This document shows positions 9,286 to 19,765 of a stretch of DNA of 64,000 nucleotides, piece by piece. Made by a program: the position numbers and the translations under genes. Within the stretch, counting starts at the first letter, position 1. Each line of letters opens with the position of its first letter. The notes under the pieces were generated by a model. That model was given only the letters and a program-made list of their open reading frames with translations. It had not been told where the DNA came from and did no database searches. The stretch lies in contig JALNQF010000008.1 in assembly GCA_028456385.1 (NCBI GenBank), forward strand, positions 186,001-250,000, in the 5' to 3' direction. This DNA is from Ophiosphaerella korrae. Its lineage: Eukaryota > Ascomycota > Dothideomycetes > Pleosporales > Phaeosphaeriaceae.

Positions 9286-10932
9286 TCACTCCACTTCTTC
9301 TACCCGCACAAACGTCTTAGACTTTTCTTCTACTATCTCAGGTAACTCAAGTTCCTCCACTATTCTCAACGCCCTCGATGCATATTCTTTCTCATTCTCT
9401 CTCCACCTCATCAAATTCCATCCGCGCCACCCGACCCACATCATGAATATGAAGGCCACACACTGCAGTGTCAGACACGCCGACACAAGAATCGGATAGA
9501 GCTTCTTGTTATACGCAGCAAAATCCTCGTCGGGGTGCAACGGAATGCTCGCCTCCTTTCCTTTGCTATACCCACCAGACCAACACCAACATGTATTGAA
9601 TAATCCCGCACACGCCAGAAATAACATGGTAACGGAAGGAATTGCGAGTAACGCGTCTTTAATAAGGATAACACGCCACTGCTTCGCACCACTCACAAAT
9701 CGTGAGGAGAGGTGAGTAAACGCCGCAGAGCAAAACACCAAACCCGTCATGACGAAAAGCAAAATATTCCGACAGTTCATGCCCACAGGCGGGGTATTCC
9801 ACAAAATCAACGACGCAATCACCGCAGACATAACGATGGGCGCACACGACAGACCCAGTAGGAACCATGGCGAGGAATCCCTGCTTCCTGACTGAAACAC
9901 CAGCCTCTTCCTCGGACGATACGTGTATATCGCGCCCTCATACGCCTGGCTATCAAAATACTCATCCACACCACCGCGCTCATCCAACCCCGGCGCCACC
10001 TCACACAACACACGCCACGCATCCGCCCTCCCTGTCGCATCCTGGATCAACGCTTCCACGATACCGTAGCACGTACGCTGCGACGTAAATCCGCCGATAG
10101 CATTGCTCAGCAGAATAGATGGAATGATCCACGTCATAAACATGGCAAGCGCAATGCGGCCGCCCGGTGGTGTCGTCTGGCCGCCGCCAATGCTAGCCAC
10201 AAACGCAGCAGTCAGCTGGTAAACATACAGCAGCGTAGCAAACAGCGTGCGCAGGCGCTCGTCGGTGCGCGAATCGGCGAGGTGCAGCGCCGCGCGGGCA
10301 ACGAGGTGGTCGAAGTGCATGGGATCCAGGGCGCGCGAGCGGAGCGCGAGGTAGATGTCTTTGGGGCAGTGCGTGAAGCCGAGCAGGTCTTCAAGGCCGC
10401 CGAGGATGGTGGCGATGTTGCGCGTGTGCAAGGCATTTGGGGCGCCGAGCGTTTGCGCGAGGTGGTGGCAGCGCGACCAGGCTTCTAGTTTGGAGAGGAG
10501 AGAGAAAAGGGAATCAATGGGGTCCGCGACGAGGTGGACAATCATAAGGTAGCGACGTTTATCGAGCGGTGAGACTTCCATGTTGCTTAGGAGGAGAAAA
10601 ACGGGTATAAGCCATGTTGCAAGGCGCGGACCGATGTCGCCATACCATCCAAATTTGTTGCCGCAGATGGCATTGCAGGCGGTGGGGGTGAGGAATGGAT
10701 GGAGTGGGCTGGACAAGGGGGTTCCGGCTGCGTTGCGGGCGAAGCAGGTGGAGTTGGAGGAGAGTTGGTTAGATTCGATGAGCGGCTTTACTTTGTTGTA
10801 GCAGCCGTTACGGCTGAATGGTTCTGAGAGAGGGTGTTCACAGTCGATATTTGAAGATGTTACTTGGGTAAAGAGGAGGAAGAGGATAGTTAAGGAGGCT
10901 CGTGTGGACGAGAGGAAGAGTGAACGTGCCAT
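9286..10932 (-). CDS. Conserved fungal multi-pass membrane protein, unknown function
   Basis: Intronless, 548 aa from the ATG at 10932 (MARSLFLSSTR...), which starts a signal-like hydrophobic segment. The open frame continues 19 codons upstream to 10989, but those residues look non-coding. A lumenal cysteine-containing region (NIDCEHPLSEPF, NGCYNK, CNAICGNKFGWYGDIGPRLATW) precedes about seven hydrophobic segments, for example WLIPVFLLLS, IALAMFMTWIIPSILL, FLLGLSCAPIVMSAVIASLI and LVSACLTLQCVAFIFMMWVGW. The family recurs in ascomycetes as a hypothetical integral membrane protein. No catalytic motif is visible. It is convergent with the M28 gene (127 bp between stops). Confidence 0.75.
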   Translation of the reverse strand: MARSLFLSSTRASLTILFLLFTQVTSSNIDCEHPLSEPFSRNGCYNKVKPLIESNQLSSNSTCFARNAAGTPLSSPLHPFLTPTACNAICGNKFGWYGDIGPRLATWLIPVFLLLSNMEVSPLDKRRYLMIVHLVADPIDSLFSLLSKLEAWSRCHHLAQTLGAPNALHTRNIATILGGLEDLLGFTHCPKDIYLALRSRALDPMHFDHLVARAALHLADSRTDERLRTLFATLLYVYQLTAAFVASIGGGQTTPPGGRIALAMFMTWIIPSILLSNAIGGFTSQRTCYGIVEALIQDATGRADAWRVLCEVAPGLDERGGVDEYFDSQAYEGAIYTYRPRKRLVFQSGSRDSSPWFLLGLSCAPIVMSAVIASLILWNTPPVGMNCRNILLFVMTGLVFCSAAFTHLSSRFVSGAKQWRVILIKDALLAIPSVTMLFLACAGLFNTCWCWSGGYSKGKEASIPLHPDEDFAAYNKKLYPILVSACLTLQCVAFIFMMWVGWRGWNLMRWRENEKEYASRALRIVEELELPEIVEEKSKTFVRVEEVE

Positions 10933-10989
10933 GGCCACGTGATATAGCATCCGACCAATGATATTGCGGTCAGAAGAAACGATGACCAT

Positions 10990-13079
10990 CCAACATTATA
11001 CGGGTTATGAAAAATCACGAGTATGATGAGACGATTGTGTAGAGGATAGAATTTTGGCAAGCTCTGGAGTTTAACGATAACCTGTCACAACTACTTTCAA
11101 GTTTGAGAGCAAGGTTTCCATTTTATCCATCATTTAGAATGCTCGTATACACCCTGGACAGAGCACACGACAGAAGCCACTCCTGCAGTTACTTCGAGTC
11201 TGCCAGCCTCCGCAGTTCGAAAGCTTGGTAACATTGGCGGCATCAGCCTTCACCCAACCAGAACGTGCATTTCGCGTGCGTGGGCTGACGGTAAAAGCCC
11301 AGTGGGTGCCTCTCAATACGGTGGCTGAAAAACATCGCGGGAATACACGAGAAGGCGGCGTGGCTGTGTGCATAAGGGCAACGAAGAAGCTTGGACGAAT
11401 TCATGGTTTGGTCCGTGCATGTGTGAGGGTAGCCAATAAGGTGTAGCTGAGAAGCAATCTATCAAGCGAGTAGAGCAGTCGTGAACTCAATCAAAACCAG
11501 TTCACAACAATAGCGTTGCCCTAGTTCTAAGCCCTACAATCTAGATGTGCCGCGTAAGTATCGCTTGATTCGGTCCTGAGTTTGCTTCCTGCTGGTGGTT
11601 TAGTGGTAGTGTTACAATCACGTGTCCTGAATGTAGAATGGTAGCCTTGTAATGATTCCGTAGGAAGTCAGGTATCTAGCGGCAATCAGTTTCACAACGT
11701 CTACATCATCATGTCACATTCTGTATCTATGAACTCTATTTTTTTATTTTTCTTATTTTTTTTTGAACCGGCAAGGACCTGGAAAATGACGAGCCTGTCC
11801 AGGTGGTTCAAAAGGCAATAGAATAATTAAGCGGGTATATGTATCTGCCAGCCTTGGTCGTGAAATGGTTAAGTAAAGGTGCAGGTGCACGAACTTTGCT
11901 GCGTTGACAGTTTGGGAGCTGTTCTGAGGTAGGCTTTCCTTTCTATTACATTATTTAATACTCTTCTTTCATCAAGGGCAAAAGGGGAGAGTACGAAGAG
12001 GATACCAAATCTGGCCTAAAACTCTGTTCCTACAAGTTTATCATGGTGCATTTTATTTCGTTACTTGCGATGCTTTATTCATGTGAAAAGAGGAGGTACA
12101 GGACAACAATCGGCTGTTCATTCTTAAACTGAAGATTCAGACCAAATATGCTCTATGCACAATTTCAGAACTAAATTAAATATTGTGATATTCTTTACTA
12201 ATTTAACTAATGCTAAAAATCTCATGATAACTAGCAATGTTCAGGAGGTAGTATCCAGGATATGCTCAGCCATGTCAATTATCGATATTGCCTTATATAA
12301 TTCTCTACTTTGATCTATCAAGTTACCTGAACTCCAGTCTTAGTAATGGTTGCCTTGCTGCGCATAGTCGGATCTTTAAATTCAAATAGCAGGTACCTCA
12401 GTAAAGTTGAACAAGCTCTTGGAACCATTGAGCTATCCATAAACATAGCTGAGACGATTGAAAAGGCAATATATAAAAAAATCTAATCCACATGGGGTTG
12501 AGTGCGGACTTGACATACGCTAAGAATGAAGTACATGCTGTCGTGCAAATCTCAGATCTAAAACTTTATCTAGCAATGTAGAGAAACGTTTCTAAATTGA
12601 CAGGTTTCCATTGCATCTCGAAAAAATAAAAGTGAACAGATATTCACTCTACAAGGCAGAAAGTCCAAGAGAAACACGCCGAAAATGATACTATCGTAGG
12701 TTTGTGGGAAATAAATATCCTCAGACAGCCACAGAGGCTTCATACATATGTGGCGATGGCACCGCGATTCGGTAGGTCATCTCTCGTGAACGAAGTGAGG
12801 GATATCTGCTCGTTCCATTGCTAAAGTAGTATGTAATTAGTGGCCTGAAAGTAAATCTCAAAGTTTGAGCGCTTCCCCGATTGTGCATCTCATGATTGTT
12901 TGGTTTGCTCCAAGCCTTATTGATTGGCATCGTACCTGCGGAGCTACAATCGAGCGAATTGTAGCAAACTGAATTCATTTAAATCAATTCGCTCACAGGC
13001 AGATTATTGGTATATTTCTCAATCTTACCCTTTCACGGATAAAACCCGCATTTTTTGACAATCTATATTACATAGAAAA
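10990..13079. other. Gene-poor, partly AT-rich region
   Basis: No supported gene over about 2.1 kb. A minus-strand open frame at 11134-11373 ends in a cysteine-rich tail but has no signal peptide or clear partner exon. From about 11700 to 12700 the DNA is strongly AT-rich with poly-T tracts (11740-11765), resembling decayed repeat sequence. A tRNA A-box-like string near 11597 is not supported as a tRNA. Confidence 0.45.
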
Positions 13080-13920
13080 ATGGATTCACGCTACTTCCCA
13101 ATCTTCAATGAACTACCCACCGGCAGCGGAATAATCATAGATACATCCTTCTACGAACAGGCCGCAACGAAAGAACGTCTCATACCACCTAGACACTGGT
13201 GTCTTCTCGTGGAGACCACTGACACAGCATTTTGCACGGTGCCGTTTTATTGCTTGTACGCGAAGGATGAATCTGATGAGCGAGTCATGTTGACTTTGAA
13301 AATAGAAGATTATAAAGAAGAACGAAGACGTGAAATTTGTGAGTATGTCGCAAAGAGTATGAAGGAAGGCAGCACGGTTGCGGTCTTATATGCCCAAAAG
13401 CATCACTTTAGTAGTGAACTGCACGGTTTACCCTATGGAATTTAGCAATGGCGGATGGAGACGATAATGGTACGAAAAACGATTCTGATGAAAACGTAGC
13501 TGATTTGCTAGATCATTCATATGCCACTGCATGATATTGTCGTGTTCGGCCAAAAACTATCTAGTACTGAGCCGAAGAAATGTGACAACCGAGAGTGTAG
13601 GAAGGAAATGAGGCCACTGGTGGAGGATTGCGAGAAGTGTCAATGTAAATGGTATTGTAGTGAAGTAAGTTGTTCTAAGATGCTGTGGACATTCTCCTGC
13701 TAACACTGAAAGAAATGCAAAACGATGAGCTGGGAAGAGGCCATGAGGAAGAGTGCCAGCGATACAAGGTAGTAAAACGATTTCTTTCATTCAACTGGGC
13801 CGATTACTCCAAAGCCCAGACATTCCCAATACTAATGCCTTCGTTTTCGTAAAGGAGACACTAGCTGCCAGGGTGACTCGGAAGAAGTGGGGTGGAGGTG
13901 AGGATGCGGAGGAAGTTTGA
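13080..13920 (+). pseudogene. MYND zinc-finger protein gene, frame-disrupted
   Basis: The pieces fit one fungal MYND-finger protein but change frame. 13080-13442 encodes MDSRYFPIFNELPTGSG... to HHFSSELHGLPYGI, the usual N-terminal region, and ends at TAG (13443-13445). 13448-13528 continues in another frame (MADGDDNGTKNDSDEN). The original frame resumes with LHDIVVFGQK and the zinc ligands CDNREC, CEKCQCKWYCSE. An intron at 13665-13712 (GTAAGT, branch CTAAC) leads to KC, after which the ligand-bearing GHEEECQRYK is only read after another one-base shift near 13719. The last intron is 13769-13854 and the stop is at 13918-13920. MYND fingers bind proline-rich partners. With three frame changes this is most likely a pseudogene; unrecognised splicing could rescue at most part of it. 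Confidence 0.65.
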
Positions 13921-14130
13921 TGTGATTGGACGCACAGACCATGTGTAAAGTCGCAGCTCAGCCACGCCACATAGCGAACAGTCCCAACTTTACCCAGGCT
14001 TCAACACACAACAGCATATAATTCTGATAAACACCTTGCGCTCTAATCATAACGTCGTTTCCAAGGTTATAGCATACCTTGAATTAAGCTGTGCTGCATT
14101 AAGCGCACCAATTCTACCCAAACACACAAC

Positions 14131-14473
14131 ATGGCGCTCAACGCCTACCTGAACAGTTCGTCTGCCACACCTCGTTCCTTGCCCAAACTAACCCACTCTA
14201 GAAAGGGTCACGGTCCTCACACTCGATGGCCGCACTATGGTCGGTACGCTCTTCTCCTGTGACGGATCCATGAACCTCGTTCTCCAAGAAGCCATCGAAC
14301 GTATCATCCGCCCACGAGAAGAAGGCGTGCCCAGCGAAGAAGTGCCCCTCGGCCTGTATATAGTAAGAGGCGACAGTGTAGCGGTAGTAGGCAGGCTAGA
14401 TGAAGAGCTAGATAAGACCATCGACTGGACAAAGGTGCAGGGCGAAGTGCTAGGAAGTACGAGACACACGTGA
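14131..14473 (+). CDS. LSM8: U6 snRNA-associated Sm-like protein LSm8
   Basis: Exons 14131-14155 and 14202-14473, 98 aa. The 46-bp intron has GTTCGT, branch CTAAC (14188-14192) and CTAG. The spliced start MALNAYLNKRVTVLTLDGRTM matches LSm8 closely. The Sm1 motif (VLTLDGRTMVGTL) and Sm2 motif (LGLYIVRGDSVAVVG) are intact, with the N-L-V-L RNA-contact segment between them. LSm8 forms the nuclear LSm2-8 ring on the U6 snRNA 3' end for pre-mRNA splicing. The length matches the family (about 96 aa in animals). Its stop is 198 bp from that of the convergent PITH gene. Confidence 0.93.
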
Positions 14474-14671
14474 GGACAGAATGGCGTTGCTAGTTAAGGA
14501 GGATGATAGCGACACGTTTGGATATGCAGCACCAAGATACGAAATGATACCCACCAAAGCACACGCTTCGCAGTATGTTATATCAGCCATCCTTCAAGTC
14601 CATGCTAACCCTCCAGCAACCCGAGTTAGACCAGTACAATATACATGAACATTTCATCTCTCGTTCCTCCC

Positions 14672-15340
14672 TTACTGTATACTCCTTCCTACCCCCTCCC
14701 CTATCCCCACGATACTCTTGTGGTCACTCGGATTCGCAGCCGCTTCATACAGAACACTAACCGCCTCCTTGTTCAACTTCATGAAATCCCCCTTGACCCC
14801 AATATAACTCACCACCGTCTCATCTTCCTCACCCGCGCTCCAATTGTCCTCGAAGAACAAGACCAGGCTCCGCGTCGTGTTGAAGTGCGCCCGCTTCACA
14901 GGAATTTCTTGAACATCGGACGTCTGCGCTACTTCCAGCACCTGCGTCGCCGTCTTCTCGCTCGCCGTATCAAAATCTAGCGAATCCTCGTTGACAAAGA
15001 GTTTGAGTGTGCGCGGGCACGAGGGCGAATTAGATGCGCGGAGTAAGATAGAGTGCAGGCGGACTTGGCCTGTGAATGGGAGGAGCATGAGGAGTTGTTC
15101 ATCTGCACTTGATTTCAGTTCGGGGGTAGTGTCGAGGCGTTGCGTCCATGTTTTTTCGCAGATGGCGCGACCGCTGTTGGGCGTGGATTCGTTCAGGGTG
15201 ACGAGTTTGGGGAAGTCGATTTGTGTGTAGAGCAAGTTTTGGACAGCGGGAGTTAAGTCGTCGGTGTGGTCATGGGCATGGTCGTCGCCGCCGTGGTCGT
15301 GATGTTCGGAGTGGCAGTGGTCGTGGTGGTTGTGGGACAT
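14672..15340 (-). CDS. PITH domain protein (PITHD1-like)
   Basis: Intronless, 222 aa. The N-terminus is strikingly histidine/aspartate-rich over residues 3-27 (HNHHDHCHSEHHDH...), a feature of PITHD1-type proteins and a potential metal-binding tail. The PITH domain follows: FPKLVTLNES, LLMLLPFTGQVRLHSILLRA, PRTLKLFVN, LDFDTASE, RSLVLFFEDN and VVSYIGVKGDF. PITH domains interact with the proteasome in thioredoxin-like proteins; here the domain stands alone without a thioredoxin fold, as in PITHD1. Cytosolic/nuclear. The precise function in fungi is not established. Confidence 0.9.
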   Translation of the reverse strand: MSHNHHDHCHSEHHDHGGDDHAHDHTDDLTPAVQNLLYTQIDFPKLVTLNESTPNSGRAICEKTWTQRLDTTPELKSSADEQLLMLLPFTGQVRLHSILLRASNSPSCPRTLKLFVNEDSLDFDTASEKTATQVLEVAQTSDVQEIPVKRAHFNTTRSLVLFFEDNWSAGEEDETVVSYIGVKGDFMKLNKEAVSVLYEAAANPSDHKSIVGIGEGVGRSIQ

Positions 15341-15719
15341 GGTGGTGTTGGGGTGGTGATGGTGGAAGCGGGGTAGCTTTGAACCTGAGAAGATCTTCAG
15401 AGTGTGCAGTGAGATTTAGTTTAGGGATACAAGACGGAGCGAGGGCAGCTGGGGTGGCTGGAGGCATAGACTGACCTATGACGTGTTTGTGCAGATCATC
15501 AAGGCGAAACTGTGGCAAAGTAAACATGCGCGACGAGTACCTACCCGGTCGACGTCAGTAAGAACACGTGGGCACTGCAAGTGCTATTTGAGGGTTACCT
15601 GGAGCATGCATGACAGCATTTCTATGCGAACGAATAAATTACGGTACACCAAATAGTCAACAGAACACCCCAACGCCGTGCTCAAATGCCCTCTACATCA
15701 CTCATGTCTTCTAGTATTG
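15341..15719. other. Promoter of the PITH gene and 3' flank of VPS20
   Basis: No open frame of note. It is the upstream region of the minus-strand PITH gene and the downstream flank of the minus-strand VPS20 gene. Confidence 0.4.
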
Positions 15720-16468
15720 TTATGCTAACATGGGCTGCGATGCCTGCTCGGCAGCCCTCTCGCGCGCCCTTCTTGCTGCCCTGTCCTTTGCCATCTGCGC
15801 CTTCTCCTCTGGCGTGAACTGTGGTTGTGTGTTGGGCGTATTGGGTAGTGCTGTGACGCCGTTGACCTCAGCCTCGAGGGCCTCTAGCTCGTCTTCAACC
15901 TCGTCCTCGTCCTGGTTGGACATTTTGTTCGCCAGGAGTTCGGAGATTTCCTGCAAGTAGGTATTGGCATATAGGCGGTGAAGGCTTCTACCATGGCTGA
16001 TACGTACTTCTTGGTAAGCTCTAGCCTCCTCGTTGTCGGCGAGCAGCTTCTCCACATTCTCTATACCGCCCATCTCCTTGTGTATTTCTTTCAGTACGGC
16101 AGTGCCTTGCTGCAGGCCAAACAGCACGTCCTTTTGTACCAGCGCAAATTCGACATCGCTAGTCAGCTGTTCGAGCTGGGCTAATTGGGCATCCGTCTTG
16201 GATAGCAACGACTCTTGGTACTTCTTCCGCCGCAGGGCCAGCTTGGCCTTGTCTGTCTGGCCCCTGGACAGACACTCTTTGGCGATCTCCTTTTCGCGGT
16301 CGGTGAGGACGGTAATGCGCTTTTGGTACTGCCGCAGCTGGTCGCGCTGGTTCTTCATGCCCAGGATCGCCCTGGGTGGTCAGCATGGCAGGTGCAGCGA
16401 AGTATGTATGATAGAAGCGCGTACTTGTCCTGGGCAGATATCTTATTGGAGCTATTTGAGTTCCCCAT
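15720..16468 (-). CDS. VPS20: ESCRT-III subunit Vps20 (CHMP6)
   Basis: Two exons on the minus strand: 16468-16425 and 16371-15720, 231 aa. The 53-bp intron has GTACGC, branch GCTGAC and CCCAG. The first exon supplies MGNSNSSNKISAQDK. Gly2 followed by Asn and Ser is a classic N-myristoylation signal, as in Vps20/CHMP6. The Snf7-type core continues AILGMKNQRDQLRQYQKRI, a basic helix, then an acidic C-terminal half (EDEVEDELEALEAEV). Vps20 nucleates Snf7 polymerisation on endosomal membranes after recruitment by ESCRT-II, driving multivesicular body formation. It shares a 334-bp divergent promoter with RIX7. Confidence 0.92.
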
Positions 16469-16615
16469 GGTGGTGCAGTCAGCTCGATCAACATGTCCAA
16501 ATGACGCGCATGAACCTCGAGCCTAGAATGTCGCGCGTGCTCTTCCTTGACTGACGTATCGGGTGCATGAGTAGTGCCGATGCGCCATTTTAGGCATAGC
16601 CTATTAATTACGCCT

Positions 16616-16643
16616 TATCGATAGATCGCTTCTCTTATCGATA
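16616..16643. promoter_or_regulatory. Paired TATCGATA palindromes in the VPS20/RIX7 bidirectional promoter
   Basis: The motif CTTATCGATA occurs at 16614-16623 and 16634-16643, so two TATCGATA palindromes lie 20 bp (about two helical turns) apart. They sit in the 334-bp gap between the divergent ATGs (16468 minus, 16803 plus). The arrangement suggests a shared factor-binding site; the factor is unknown. Confidence 0.35.
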
Positions 16644-16802
16644 AGGGATCTGTGAACATTTTTGTGCAGTGGTTGATGAATTGATTCGCTGGTAACCTAC
16701 GCTGGTTGGCGTCGCGTTTTGTAGAATTTGGTTGCACCTACCTGTTTGCTCTCACTCCATTCATCGACTTTTCCTCTCGTCCAAAACAGCATTGTCACCA
16801 CC

Positions 16803-19093
16803 ATGGCACCACGCAGCAAATCTCTTCAAGCTGGGTTAGATCGCGACGTATATCAGGTTGTCCGAAAATATCTGGACGAAAATGAGCCACCTCTCAATGA
16901 ATCACCTCTCTCGTTACGCGTCAGCACTATATACGACTGGATCCAGCGGTCCAATTCAAGCCTGAAGAGACGCCCTAAAAAGCAACTTGAGGATAGCATT
17001 GATCGCGTCATCGATGCCATCCGTGAGGACGAGGACAACGACGACGACGAAATGGCTGAACTAGAAGGTGATTTTGGGGGAAGTAGTGAAGAAAAGGCAG
17101 TGAAAGACAGGTCAGGTGACTGGATGAATAAGCAGATTGTAAGCCAGTGGGCAACCAAACAGGAAGCCGTGCCTGTCAATGGTGACAGGAGCGAGAAAAT
17201 GAAGAAAAGAAACGGTAAAAAAGCGGACGGGGAACGAGAGAGCAAAAGGCAAAAAAGAGCAACCACTTCCAAACCTAGGATCGATACAACAGCTCCAACG
17301 GCCGTCTCACTACGGGACCTTGGTGGTGTGGACAGCGTCATGAGACAACTGAAGGAGCACTTGGTACTTCCTCTTCTCGGGCCCGAAGAGTATACAACAC
17401 GAGAGATTCCAATCCCACGTGGTATCCTCCTCTATGGACCCCCAGGATGTGGCAAAACAGCCCTCAGTCGTGCATTTGCAGCCGAACTTGGTGTGCCCTT
17501 TATCGAGATTCTCGGACCATCAGTTGTGTCGGGCATGTCAGGAGAATCTGAAAAACAGATACGCGAGCATTTCGACAAAGCAAAGGCAGTCGCTCCCTGC
17601 TTGCTCTTTATTGACGAAATAGATGTAATAGCGCCCAAACGTGACAGCGCACAAAGTCAAATGGAGAAACGAATTGTTGCACAGCTCTTAATCTCAATGG
17701 ACAGCCTCGCTATGGAGGATAATGACGGTAAACCGGTCATTGTTCTAGCAGCAACAAATCGCCCAGATAGCCTAGATCCTGCACTTAGACGTGGCGGACG
17801 TTTTGACACAGAGATCAACATGGGCGTACCGAATGAACCCATGCGTGAAATGATTCTAAGGGCTCTAACTAGAAAACCAAAGCTGAGTGAGGATGTGGAT
17901 TTCCCTGCTTTGGCAAAGAGGACGGCGGGATTTGTTGGAGCTGACCTTAAGGATCTTGTTAGCAAAGCAGGCACTTGGTCAATGGATCAGTATCGAGAAG
18001 CACTAGAGAAACAAGCTGCGTCACAAGAGACCGAAATGGACATTGACCCAATTGCAACGTCAAAACACTCGGACGTGCCTCAGGAAATCACTCGGCTGAT
18101 CAAGCGCGTCCGTGATAAAGAGGCTACCCGGCCACCAGGCTTTGAGGATACAGCAATATCTATGGAAGCATTCGAAGCTGTTCTCCCGGCGATTATCCCC
18201 TCATCCAAGCGTGAGGGATTCGCAACCGTGCCAGACACAACTTGGCGCGATGTTGGCGCCCTCGAAGGCGTGCGGGATGAGCTGCAGATGGCCATAGTCG
18301 AGCCGATACAGAACCCGGAACGATATGCGAAGGTCGGAATTTCCGCACCAACCGGAGTCCTGCTTTGGGGTCCACCAGGCTGTGGTAAGACGCTACTAGC
18401 AAAGGCAGTGGCAGCAGAGTCAAAAGCAAACTTCATCAGCGTGAAGGGACCAGAGCTTCTAAATAAGGTAAGTTACTCTAACCATTTACTAGCCTAGTTG
18501 TAGGCAATTGGCTAAATGTCAACCAGTACGTCGGAGAATCCGAGCGTGCCCTCCGGCAAGTATTCCAACGCGCACGCTCTTCGGTGCCCTGCGTAATCTT
18601 CTTTGACGAGCTCGACGCCCTCGTTCCCAAACGCAGCACCGAGCTCCACGAAGCCTCAGCCCGCGTTGTCAATACGTTGCTCACTGAACTCGATGGCCTT
18701 AGCATGCGCGAAGGCATCTATCTTATCGCCGCTACCAACCGCCCCGAAATGATCGACGAAGCCATGCTCCGTCCCGGCCGTCTCGAAACGCTCCTCTACG
18801 TCGAACTACCAAAGCCCAAAGAACGGGTCGACATTCTTAGAAGCTTAATCAGGCAGCGAGGCGTGATTCACGAGGACTTAGCTGTTGTTGCGGAAAATGA
18901 GGAATGTGCTAATTTCTCAGGAGCAGATTTGGAGAGTTTGTTGAGGAAGGCTGGACAGCATGCGTTGCGGCGCAAGTCGGATCAGGTTGAGCGGATCGAC
19001 TTTTTGGAGGCTGTGCGTACCATAAGGCCGAGTGTTGGGGATGTGAAGAAGTATGAGGGGTTGAGGGAAAGGTTTGAGACGAAGCTATTTTAG
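16803..19093 (+). CDS. RIX7: Ribosome biogenesis AAA-ATPase Rix7 (NVL orthologue)
   Basis: Exons 16803-18467 and 18527-19093, 743 aa. The 59-bp intron (GTAAGT...CCAG) joins LLNK to YVGESE inside the second ATPase domain. The start is the ATG in ACCACCATGG. An N-terminal helical domain (residues 1-75) and an acidic then basic nuclear-localisation stretch ([19 protein letters not shown]) precede two AAA modules. D1 has Walker A GPPGCGKT near residue 211 and Walker [10 protein letters not shown]2 has Walker A GPPGCGKT near 522, Walker B IFFDELD and the sensor region [10 protein letters not shown]. Rix7 strips Nsa1 from pre-60S particles in the nucleolus. Two intact AAA domains with the NVL-type N-terminus separate it from Cdc48 and peroxins. 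Confidence 0.94.
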
Positions 19094-19477
19094 AGGAGTG
19101 GGGGGTGATATTGTATGGCGCTGGTGTGAGTTGGAAGTTGGGTGGATGGTAGTATGGAGGGTGAACGAACCCTCCTCCATGACACGAAATCGAGATCTTT
19201 TGTTGCGAAATTGCTTCTACGTTTGCTAGTCTGGAAATTTTGTTCAGGTAATTGAAATTTGAATCAAGCGCCATCCTATACACACCCGAATGATAGGTGT
19301 CAAAGGCATTCTTAATACTATCAAGGTTGTGTTCGCTCTTTCCAGGGCGCAGTATTGACATCCCTCCCACAAGATTCTGCCCACTCCTAAGCAGTGACCC
19401 TGAGCACCTGTCACAGATCGCAGATAGCAGACTACCCCCCTTCATGCCACAGATGAAGCAAGATACCCAGCACCCTA
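19094..19477. other. Intergenic region, convergent 3' ends
   Basis: Downstream flanks of RIX7 and the minus-strand small gene. A minus open frame crossing here overlaps the RIX7 3' end and looks non-coding. Confidence 0.4.
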
Positions 19478-19765
19478 TTACTTCTCATCTGTGCTCCGCC
19501 AAAACATCCCGTTAAGCAGTCCTCGCACCTTGCTTCTGCTCTTGCTACTACCATCTTCGCTTCTCGCACTCCCCATCGCCCGGATTTGCAAACACTCAAA
19601 GCAGTTCGCCGAATCCTGATTATCCCTATACCGAAGCTTGTATTTCCTACACGAGGCACCTGTATCAGGGACGCGAAACGCAGGCACGATTACGCTGCAG
19701 TATTCCCAGCGGAAAAGGCGCGTGTGGCCACAGCGGCGGAAGCGATAGTAGAGTTCTGTGCACAT
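19478..19765 (-). CDS. Small cysteine/histidine-rich fungal protein (MC...CGH type)
   Basis: 95 aa from the ATG at 19765; the frame extends further upstream but through low-complexity, proline-rich non-coding sequence. The N-terminus MCTELYYRFRRCGHTRLFRW carries the MCxxxYxxFxxCGH signature common to many small Pezizomycotina proteins. It is followed by two further Cys pairs (SCRKYKLRYRD, SANCFECLQI) and a basic Ser/Lys tail. The cysteines and histidine could form a zinc-binding fold, but no function is known. Its neighbour at 20801-21520 on the same strand starts with the same signature. Confidence 0.6.
   Translation of the reverse strand: MCTELYYRFRRCGHTRLFRWEYCSVIVPAFRVPDTGASCRKYKLRYRDNQDSANCFECLQIRAMGSARSEDGSSKSRSKVRGLLNGMFWRSTDEK

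Noticed and set aside
11590..11670. Possible tRNA (TGGTTTAGTGGTAG A-box-like string with complementary TTCCTGC/GTAGGAA ends)
   Set aside because: No consistent anticodon stem, no B-box GGTTCGANTCC and incorrect D-arm spacing; probably chance or a very old relic.
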